This document shows positions 1 through 10,100 of a stretch of DNA of 64,000 nucleotides, in pieces; position 1 is the first letter of the stretch; every line of letters begins with the position of its first letter. Origin of the DNA: Palleronia marisminoris (GTDB lineage: Bacteria > Pseudomonadota > Alphaproteobacteria > Rhodobacterales > Rhodobacteraceae); NCBI RefSeq assembly GCF_900172315.1, contig NZ_FWFV01000005.1:62001-126000 (forward strand), in the 5' to 3' direction. The notes under the pieces are model-generated. The model searched no databases. It saw only the letters and a list, made by a program, of their open reading frames with translations, and was not told the origin of the DNA. The position numbers were made by a program, and so were the translations under genes.

Positions 1-388
1 TGATCTCGCCCGAGTGCCCGTGGCGACGCGCGTTGTCCGAAAGCGCCGCCAGGCTCCAGTAGATCCTGCGGTCCATTTCCGGCGCCTCTCCGTCGCGCCA
101 GTCCCGGAACACCCAGTCGAGCCGACGCAGAGCTCGCCGATTGGCGCGACCGTTTTTCATGAAGCGCACGGACACTCGCTCGTCGGTATGTGCGTTCCTG
201 ATTTTCAGATAGCTGTCCCCTCGCACGAAGACGTCGTCCAGCCGGGTCCCGGCGCGCGTGGGCGGGGGCAGTGCTTCGTATCTGCGCCCGCCACAGCCTG
301 ACAGGAGCGGCGCGGTCACGCTCGCGCCAAAGGCGCAGAGAAGCCCACGCCGGTTGAAGCGGCCCGCGTCCGGGTTTGCTGTGTTCAT
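1..388 (-). CDS. DUF882 (YcbK-like) lipoprotein, 3' end outside window
   Basis: Reading the minus strand from the ATG at 388 gives an open frame of 129 codons that runs off the window start, so the C-terminal part is missing. The N-terminus has a twin-arginine-like pair (R13-R14 followed by GLL) and a lipobox ending in Cys32 (LLSGC), so an exported lipoprotein is likely. The later part (RNAHTDERVSVRFMKNGR, then RRLDWVFRDWR and the MDRR stretch) matches the start of the DUF882/peptidase M15-related family common in Rhodobacterales, thought to act on murein. A GAGG ribosome binding site lies 7 bases before the ATG. The metal-ligand region that would show whether it is an active peptidase lies outside the window. 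Family call is fairly sure; enzymatic role is inference. Confidence 0.72.
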   Translation of the reverse strand, partial: MNTANPDAGRFNRRGLLCAFGASVTAPLLSGCGGRRYEALPPPTRAGTRLDDVFVRGDSYLKIRNAHTDERVSVRFMKNGRANRRALRRLDWVFRDWRDGEAPEMDRRIYWSLAALSDNARRHGHSGEI

Positions 389-1159
389 CGGTTACCTCAT
401 TACTGCTCGGCCCCGTTGACCGGGGTCTCGAAAGAGGTGCTGTCGAAGACGCCCTCTGCTGGCCCAGCATGCGGTCGCCCGACGCCTCCGGCAAGCTCGA
501 TCAGCGTCCGCGGCCAAGTGGTCCGTCGGCGCGGCTTCTCGATCACAGACGGGCAACCGAATTGGAACCGCATGTGCTTGGCCGATCAGCCTTGAATCTG
601 AGCGGCAGCGCCACCCTTCGCGACGTTCGAATCGCTATGGCCGAACCACGCCGCGAATCACTTCACGAGATGCTGTCCGCGGAAACGACAATCATCCCGC
701 CCTCCGGAACAACCGGTAGAGAACTCGGTATTAAAGCGAGACAACTTGGGGTTGATGTGCCGCTCAAGAACTACGCTGATTCCGTTCACAAATCTGCCGC
801 CTGCAATCGCGTTAACGGTTGATTATTCATTTGTGTGGACAGAGAAAAAGTTTCCGTATTATGATTATTTTTACGTAGGGGAACCTGGGGAGGGGACTCG
901 TGATCCAGCAACATATAGAACGGTGCCTTTGAGCCCGCTGTCAGGACGTTGGCCAGTACGGCAGCGCTACCTGTAATCTAAAAATTTTATTTCCTGAGAA
1001 GATGGCGCGTTCCGATCGATGCGCCAGGCCGGAGATTCTGCGGTCTCTAGATCGATATCACTTCGAAAATTCGCCTGAAGCCGACGACGCATCGTGGTTC
1101 GGAAACGAACGCGCATGCGCATAACAAAATATGAATATTTAATACTCCTGGAGGGGACC
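389..1159. promoter_or_regulatory. 771-bp divergent intergenic region upstream of the RTX peroxidase
   Basis: No convincing gene is visible. The half next to the DUF882 gene is GC-rich and holds a small hairpin (CCCCG/CGGGG arms at 411-415 and 421-425). From about 780 to 990 and again at 1120-1150 the sequence becomes strikingly AT-rich for this genome, with runs such as TATTATGATTATTTTTACG near 857 and TAAAAATTTTATTTC near 978. These are the likely promoter or regulator-binding zones for the large gene at 1160. A strong ribosome-binding-site-like element at 889-895 precedes a GTG at 900 that opens a frame of only ten codons (stop 930-932). The real gene's own site, GGAGGGG at 1150-1156, lies just before the ATG at 1160. 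Confidence 0.5.
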
Positions 1160-4100
1160 ATGGCCGTTAAATTGAACCAGCACGATCTTCAATTCATCCT
1201 TGATCAGATCAAGATTGCCGAAGCACACGTCGCGGGAACGCCGCTCGAGCAGCTGATTGCGCAGCCTCACCTGCCATATGGTCTGCGTACCGTCGACGGC
1301 AGCTTCAACAATATCACCCCGGGCCGTGAGCTCTGGGGTGCGGCCGACCAGATCATGCCACGTGCGATGCAGCCCCATTACATGAACGAGGGGGACGACA
1401 GCTACCACGGGCCTTTCAACAACGACTACGGCGTTGTTGGGCAGCCGACGAACGGCATGGGTCAGAATGGCGGCCATACCGGCAACGTTGTCGATGCAGA
1501 TCCGCGGATCATCTCGAACCTGGTTTCCGATCAGACGCTTAACAACCCCGCCGCAATTGCCGCGGCGCTTCAGTATGCGGAATACGAAGGCGATCTTTCG
1601 GCCGGCGTTACCGCGGTGCGCGCACTCTACGCCAATTACCTGAACGATCCTGCCGTGGCGGACTTGCAGGTGCTGGGTAGCCAGGTCAATGCGGCGAAGG
1701 CCGCCCTTGCCGGGGCAAAAGGTGTGCTGAGGCAAGCTCAGCAAAGCGGTGATCCGGTCGCGATCCAAACCGCTCAAGCGGCCGTGGTTGCGGCAGAGGG
1801 TGTGCTGGCTGCGACCGAAGCTACAGTTGCTCCGCTGCGGGATGCATTGCAGCCCGCTCTCGATGCCGCCAAGGAGGCGCTGGACGAGGAGCTGCTTACT
1901 TCGTTCGATATCGAGATGGACGGCAACACCATCATGCTGCCGAACGTGGCGCCGGACGAGGGACTCTCGGCACCGTTCAATGGCTGGATGACCTTCTTCG
2001 GCCAATTCTTCGACCACGGTCTCGACCTGATCCACAAGGGCGACAACGGCACGATCTACATGCCGCTTTCGCCGGACGATCCGCTGGTCACCCACGGACC
2101 TGACGGTATCCCGAACAGCGGCGACGAGGTCGACGTCAACATGCCGCTGGTGCTGACGCGGCTGGCGCCAAGCGCAGGGCCCGGCGCCGATGGTATCCTG
2201 GGAACTGCCGACGACACGGCCGAGGCCCGGAACAAGACCACGCCGTTCGTCGACCAGAACCAGACCTACACCTCGCACCCCTCGCACCAGGTGTTCCTGC
2301 GCCAGTACGAGATGGTCGACGGCAAGCCCATGGCAACCGGCCGGCTTCTCGATGGCGTGAATGGCGGCTTGGCGACTTGGGCGGATGTCAAGCAACAGGC
2401 CCGCGAAATGCTCGGCATCAACCTCGATGACCGGGATGTCTTCGGCGTGCCGCTGATGCTGACGGATCCCTATGGCGAGTTCATCCGGGACGAGAACGGC
2501 TACCCGCAGGTCGTCACCAATATCGGACCCGACCTCATTCCGAACACCGCTGACGACGTGACCATCAGCGGCACGGCCGAAAACCCGATCGTGCTTGCAG
2601 AGTTGAACGGCGGCCGCGGCCCCGTCCGCACGTCGCACGCCTTCCTCGACGACATCGCGCACAACGCGGTGCCGGTGCTGGTGGCGGGTGCTGCGGGACA
2701 GCCGGCAATCCTGATGCCGGACCCGAACTCGGGAACCGACCCGGTCGGCGACCCGATCCCGGTCGATCCGGATACCGGCGCGACCCTTTACGACAACGAA
2801 TTGCTCGACCAGCACTTCATCGTCGGTGACGGGCGTGGCAACGAGAATATCGGCCTCACGGCGGTCCACCACGTCTTCCACTCCGAACACAACCGCCAGC
2901 TCGAAGCGAACAAGAAATATATCCTCGAGCTTGCCGGAAACGGCGATATCGACTTCCTGAACGAGTGGCTGCTGGAGCCGGTCGAGGCCGGTTTCGATGC
3001 GGCAACCCTGAACTGGGATGGCGAGCGGCTGTTCCAGACCGCGCGCTTCGCCACCGAGATGCAGTACCAGCACCTCGTCTTCGAAGAGTTCGGTCGCAAG
3101 GTTTCGCCGCTGATCGACGTCTTCGTCTTCAACAGCACGACCGACGTCGATCCGTCGATCTATGCCGAGTTCGCCCACACCGTCTATCGGTTCGGCCACT
3201 CGATGCTGACCGACCACCTGAAGCTCCTGCCCCTCAACGAGGAAGGCGTTCCGGTCGACGCGGAAGGCAACCCGGTTGCGATTGCCGACTGGGGTGTGGA
3301 TGTCGGCCTGATCGAAGCCTTCCTGAACCCGGTCCTTTTCGACCACGACGGAACCATCACAGCCGATCAGGCGGCCGGCGCGATCTTCCGCGGCATGACC
3401 TACGTGCGCGGCAACGCGATCGACGAGTTCGTGACCGAGTCGCTGCGCAACAACCTCCTGGGCCTTCCTCTCGACCTGCCGGCGATCAACCTCGCCCGCG
3501 GCCGGGATGCCGGTGTGCCGTCACTCAACGACGCGCGCGAGCAGCTCTACGCCGCGAGCAACTCGACCTGGCTCAAGCCCTACGAGAGCTGGGCCGATTT
3601 TGGCGCCAACCTAAAGACGCCGGCCTCGGTCATCAACTTCATCGCGGCTTACGGCGCGCATGACAGCATTGCCGGCAAGGTCGACAACGGGGTGGGCGGT
3701 CTGCGTGACCGGACCCTTGCCGAGAAGCGCGACGCCGCGACCCTCCTGGTGCTCGGTGGCGCAGGCGAACCCGCGGACCGTCACGACTTCCTTCACAGCA
3801 CGGGGGCGTGGACTGCCGCGAACAGCGGCCTCAACACGGTTGATCTGTGGATCGGTGGTCTCGCCGAGAAGATCATGCCGTTCGGCGGCATGCTTGGCGC
3901 GACCTTCAACGCCATCTTCGAATTGCAGCTCGAGAACCTGCAAGAGGGCGACCGCTTCTACTACCTGTCTCGGACCCAGGGCCTCAACCTGCTCAACGAG
4001 CTCGAGAACAACGCCTTCACGAAGCTGGTCATGGCCAACACCGACATGGCGTTGCCGGGTGCGGACGGAATTCTCGGCACCGAGGACGACGAGGTGAACT

Positions 4101-7100
4101 TCCACGTCGGCGTCGACTCTTTCGCCAAGCACGACGTCGTGCTCGAAGTCGACGTGACCAAGCAGATCGCGCTGGACCCGGAAGGGGACGACCCGGTGCT
4201 GAACGCAATCCGCGCCAAGGTTCAGCGGGACGACCCTTCGACCCCTGGCGCTGATACGAACTACCTGCGCTTCACCGGCGGCGAACACGCCGTGATGGGC
4301 GGCACCGAAGGCAATGACACGATCATCGGCGGCGATGGCGACGACGCCATCTGGGGCGATACCGGCGACGACCGGATCGAGGGCGGCCACGGTGTCGACC
4401 TGATCATCGGTGGTGCCGGTGACGACATCATCACCGACATGGGTGACACCGGCGACTTCATAAAGGGTGAAAGCGGCGACGACGTCATCGCCAACTCCAA
4501 TGGCCTTGACATCATCATGGGCGGTGACGGCAAGGACGTCATCCTCGTCGGCGTCGATGCCACCGAGGTCTTTGCCGGCGAGGGCGACGACTTCATCCTC
4601 GGCGGGGCCGACCATGACTTCCTCATGGGCAACGAGGGCGACGACTGGATCGAAGGGGGCGACGGCTTCGACGTCATCTCCGGCGACAACTCGGAGTTGT
4701 TCTTCAACTCCACCATCATCGGCCACGACGTGATGTTCGCCGGCGCCAACGAGAATGATTTCGACGCCGAATCCGGTGACGACATCATGGTGCAGGGCGA
4801 AAGCGTCATGCGCAACGAGGGCATGTTCGGCTTTGACTGGGCGATCCACAAGGGCAGCGCGGTCGCGGCGGACTCGGACATGGCAATTCCGATCTTCACG
4901 ACGGCCGAGGACAAGATCCTGCGGGACCGCTTCGACCAGGTCGAAGGGCTGTCCGGATGGCATCACAATGACGTCCTGCGCGGGGATGACCGCGGCAGCA
5001 ACGAGGAAGTCGAGGCCGAGTTCAACCTCTCCAACCACGGGCTGAGCCAGGCCGGCGTCAACCGGATCGACGGGCTGCGCGAACTGCTTGGCATCAGCAT
5101 CGAGGATGCCCCGACCGGCGCGGACGTCGATCTCGAAGAGGTCATCGCCTGGGCCGAGGGCAACATCCTGCTCGGCGGTGACGGCAATGACACCTTCGAA
5201 GGGCGCGGCGCCGACGACTTCATCCACGGCGATGCCTGGCTGAACGTGCGCATCCGCCTCGTGGGCGTCGGTGATGAAAACACGCCTGAGAACGAACTCG
5301 CGACCGTGGACACGCTCAAGCACGTGTTCACCCAAGCCGAGGCGGACGCCCTCGGGCTTCCCGGCGGCTCGGCCGGAAAGGCGCTGAGCGCGCTCTTGCT
5401 CAGTGGCGCGATCAAGCCGAACCAGATGCACATCGTCCGCGAGATCAAGTACGCGGAAGATGCCAGCGACGATACCGACACAGCGATCTTCTCGGGCAAC
5501 CGTGACTGGTACGAGATCACCCATGTCGGCGACCGGACCTATGTCTCTCGGCGAGAGTCCGAGAACATCGATCCGCAGGTCGACGAGGGCACCGACACGC
5601 TGATCGGAATCGAACGCATCCAGTTCTCGGACGGGATCTACACGATCCGCGAGACCGGCAACGTCGACCCGACCGGGCGCCTGATGATCGAGGGCCTGCC
5701 GGCGCGTGAGGACGAGCCGCTGACCGTCAACCTGGACAACATCCGCGACCTCAACAATCCGGATGGCCGCATCGATCCGACGACCGTGACCATCCGCTGG
5801 CAGATCGAGAGGAACGACGGCTCCGGCGACTACATCGACATCCCCAACGTCAGCGGGCCGACCTTCACCCCGAGCGACGAGCATGACGGACTGCGCGTCC
5901 GGGTGCTGGGGACCTACTACGATGCCGGCGGCGTCTTCGAAACCGTCTCATCGCAGCCGACCGATCCGGTCGTCGGCGTCAACGACGAGCCGACCGGGCC
6001 GCTCCTGATCAGCGACATGTCCCCGACCGAGGGGCAGGAGCTGACCGCGACGGTCGCCTTCACCGATCCCGACGGGATGGCCGACGCCTTCGAAGAGGGT
6101 CTGCTCACCTACCAGTGGCAGCACTCGGCAGATGGCTTGAACGGCTGGACGGACGTGCCCGCGGCGGACGGCGGCAATGGCCGCAGCTTCGTACCGGGTT
6201 CGCAGCTTGTCGAACAGCACCTGCGCGTCGTGGTCGTCTACTTCGACGATCTGCTCAACGAGCATACGGTCATCTCCGACGTCACGGAGGTCGTCGGCAA
6301 CTTCATCGAAAGCAATGCGCCGCTGATCGATGTGGACAACGGAGATGACGACGCCGGTACGACCGTCGGGGACGACATGATCATCGCCGGAAGTGGCGAC
6401 AACGTGATCGATGCCGGAGAAGGCAACGACGTCATCAACGGAGGCGCAGGAAACGACCAGCTCATCGGCAATGTGGGCGACGACACGCTCGACGGCGGTG
6501 CCGGAGACGACATCGTCAACGGCGGTCTCGGCAACGACACGATCACCTACGCCAATGGACAAGGCGCCGATACGATCAACGGTCAGGAAGGAAATGACCG
6601 GCTCAAGATCGTCGAAGGCATGTTCGACGGCAACGACCAGGTCGAAGTCACGCTGGCTGGCGGCAACATCACCCGTGTCAACCAGACCACGACCGTCACG
6701 GGCGTGGAAGCGAACGAGCTCCATCTCGGAGGCGGCACTGACACGCTGACCTACGACACGAGCGAGGGTGTCTCGGTGAACCTGCTCACCGGCGCGGCTA
6801 CGGGCTTCTCCGTTACCCGCGGCGTCGAGAACGTCACCGGCGGAACCGGCAACGACACGCTTCTGGGCAACAGCCTCGACAACGTGTTCGATGGTCGGGA
6901 AGGCGACGACGCACTGCACGGCGGCTTCGGCAACGACGCACTTCAGGGCGGCGAGGGCGATGACGATCTTCGCGGCGATGCCGGGAACGACATCCTTGAA
7001 GGCGGCGCAGGAGACGACCGTATCGACGGTGGAGCCGGGATCGATACAGCCTCGTATGCCTCGGCTGGGGCCGCGGTCACGGTCTCGCTGCTCGGACAGG

Positions 7101-10100
7101 CCGGTCGGGCCAGCTTCGAGGAGCAGGATACGCTCGGCGCGGGCATCGACCGGCTGATCGGTATCGAGAACCTCGAAGGCAGTGCCTTCGCCGATACCCT
7201 GACCGGTAACGCGGGTGCCAACGTCATCGACGGCGGCACGGGGGCGGACACCATGACCGGTGGTCTTGGCGACGATACCTACGTGATGGACACCGTCGCT
7301 GACGTCATCATCGAGGCAGCGGACGGCGGCAACGACACTGTCCAAACGTCAATCTCGATGAACATGGCCACGCAGTTCGCAGCGGGGATCGAGAACATCG
7401 TCCTTACCGGTACGGGCAATATCAGTGGACGTGGTCAGGGCCTCGACAACAGGCTGACAGGCAATGCCGGGAACAACACGCTCAACGGTGCAGCTGGCGT
7501 GGACACCCTGGTCCTGGACGGGGCAATCGCAGACTACACCTTCATCGAGCCAGGCGCAGGCCCCAACACCTTCGAAGTCTCCAGCGCTGCCGGCGGCACC
7601 GATCGCATCATCAACATCGAGCGCATCGAGGTCGGCGGCCAGAGCTACAACATCGTCCGGGGCAACAACGCAGGCAACACGCTTGCGGGAACGGCGAACG
7701 GCGACCTGATGCTGGGGCTTCTCGGTGACGACGTGCTGAACGGCGGAGGCGGCGACGATATCCTTGTCGGCGGCGCTGGCAACGACCAGATGAGCGGCGG
7801 TGAAGGCAACGACACCTACCTCGTCACGGAGGCCGGAGACCGCGTCAACGAGGTGGGTGGAAACGGTGTCGACACGATCCTTTCGGAAATCACGCTCGAC
7901 CTGAACTCGAACCGTGGGCTCCATGTTGCGGGCGATGTCGAACACCTCACGCTGATCGGCACCGGCAATATCGACGGGACCGGCAACAACGGCGACAACA
8001 TCGTCACCGGAAACTCGGGGCAGAACCACCTCGTGGGTGGTGCCGGCAACGACACCCTCTTCGGGAATGACGGCGATGACCGCCTGTCAGGGTATTCGGG
8101 CGACGACGTGCTCGACGGAGGTGCCGGCAACGACATCCTGAACGGCGGCGTCGGCATCGATACGGCGGTGTTTGCCGGGAAGGCCGGTGACTACGCCTTC
8201 GAGGCCAATGCAAGCGGCATTGCGACGATGACGCACCTCGAAAGCGGTGATGTCGACAAGCTCTTCAACATCGAGCGGCTTCGGTTCGGTGATGGTGAAG
8301 TGCTCGACATCGTCACGAACGGCGGGGGCGGCGTTGCACCATCCGGTCCCTCGCTCATCCTCGGGACCGCTGCTGGCGAAACGATCACCGGCAGCAACGG
8401 CAACGACGTCATCATCGGCGGCGCCGGCGACGACACGCTGCAGGGACATGACCTCGCCGACGGTGAGCTGCAACTCGACGACGATACGTTCATCTGGCGT
8501 CCCGGCGACGGCATGGACAACATCAACGGTGGTGGTGAAGGTGTCGACGGCGACCTCTTCCAGATCATCGGAAACGGAGAGGCGGAGACCTACCGCATCT
8601 ACACCTACGACGAAGCGGTGGCGCGCATCGCCTACGCCGGCAGCGACGAGAACGAGATCGTCGTCACCCGCCAGGTGGCAGGCCAGCCAGAAACCGTCAT
8701 CGCCGAACTGACGGAGATCGAGGAGATCGTCGTCAACGGCGGCGGCGTCAGCGGCGGCGGCCAGTTCGGTGGCGACACCGTCCAGATGTACGGCAGCTTC
8801 GACGTCGCCACGAGCCTGAGGCCCAACACGATCACGATCCTGGGCTCGAGCGGCAACGACACCGTCGACATCTCGTCGCTCCTGTCCGAGCACCGGATCG
8901 TCTTCAAGGGCGCCGGCGGCAACGACACCATCGTGGGAACCCTGCGTCCGCAGGATGTCGTCCAACTAAAGGCCGGCAAGACCATCGAGGACTACACCAC
9001 GACCACCAACGAGGATGGGTCCACCACGATTTCCACCGAGGGTCATTCCGTGACCTTCCGCAGCCTGAGCGGCCTGCCCAGCTTCCAGCCCGAAACGAAC
9101 GAAAGCACAGGGTCCGAGGGCACGGATGGCCAGCAAGCTCCGGCAGAGGACCAGGCGTCGGAGAATGATCAGGCGCAGGGCGGCTCTTCCTCCGGCGACG
9201 ACACGGAGGAGGTCTCCTCGAACCACGACGACGATGAGGACGAGGACGAGGATGACGACTATGCATCCACCCCCTCATCCTCGACCGGTGTCGGCACGGC
9301 TCAGGCGGATGTCCTGACCGGAACCGAGGGCAACGACACGCTTGTCGGGCTCACCGGGAACGACGCAGCGCTCGGCGGCGGTGGCGACGACGCGATCTCC
9401 GGCGGCGATGGCAACGACTTCCTCACCGGCGACGCGGGCCGCGACGTCATCTTCGGCGGGTCCGGCAACGACGACATCCTCGGCGGCGATGGGGGCGACA
9501 TGCTCTACGGCGACGGGGGCAATGACCGGCTCCTTGCTGGATCGGGCGACGATCTGATCAGTGGAGGAAAAGGCAGCGACGTCGTGTTCGGCGGGTCGGG
9601 CGACGACACCATCCTGGCCGAAGCAGGTGACGGCAACGACACCTACTACGGCGACGACATGGATGGTGGAAGCGGAAGCGACACTCTCGACATGGCGGCG
9701 ATCACTGCCAACATCACGGCCGATCTCGGCACGGGTGCAGGCGGCCGTGGCAAGGTCGTGAGCAGCGAGACTGGCACCGACACCCTGCACGGGGTGGAGA
9801 ACATCGTCACCGGTGCCGGCGACGACCACATCACGGCCTCTCGGGCTGTGAACGTGATGGATGGCGGAGACGGAGACGACATCTTCCGCTTCATGTCGGC
9901 AGAGGATGCCGACGGCGACACCATCGCCGGCTTCCAGCCTGGAGACCGGATCGACCTCAGCTGGATCGACGCGGATAGCGGAACCTCCGGCAACCAGAGC
10001 TTCACGCTGGTCTCTGGCGGGTTCACCGGGGCGGGGCAGTTGATGGTCTCTGAGGAAGTCAGGGAAGACGGCACCTACACCGTCCTTCGTGGCAGCACCG

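Noticed and set aside
14-301. 95-codon plus-strand frame at the window start
   Set aside because: The minus strand reads a signal-peptide lipoprotein with DUF882 motifs over the same bases.
376-822. 148-codon plus-strand frame between the DUF882 and RTX genes
   Set aside because: No ribosome site, no family resemblance, and it starts inside the opposite-strand DUF882 gene.
1139-9278. Long minus-strand open frames opposite the RTX peroxidase (for example 1139-3346, 3611-5884, 5948-7345)
   Set aside because: They are antisense to a well-supported coding region in GC-rich DNA, have no recognisable domains, and mirror its repeats; shadow frames.
4297-9690. Tandem repeats that could be mistaken for a CRISPR or satellite array
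   Set aside because: Units are 27 bp in frame, vary in DNA sequence, and encode RTX nonapeptides within one gene.
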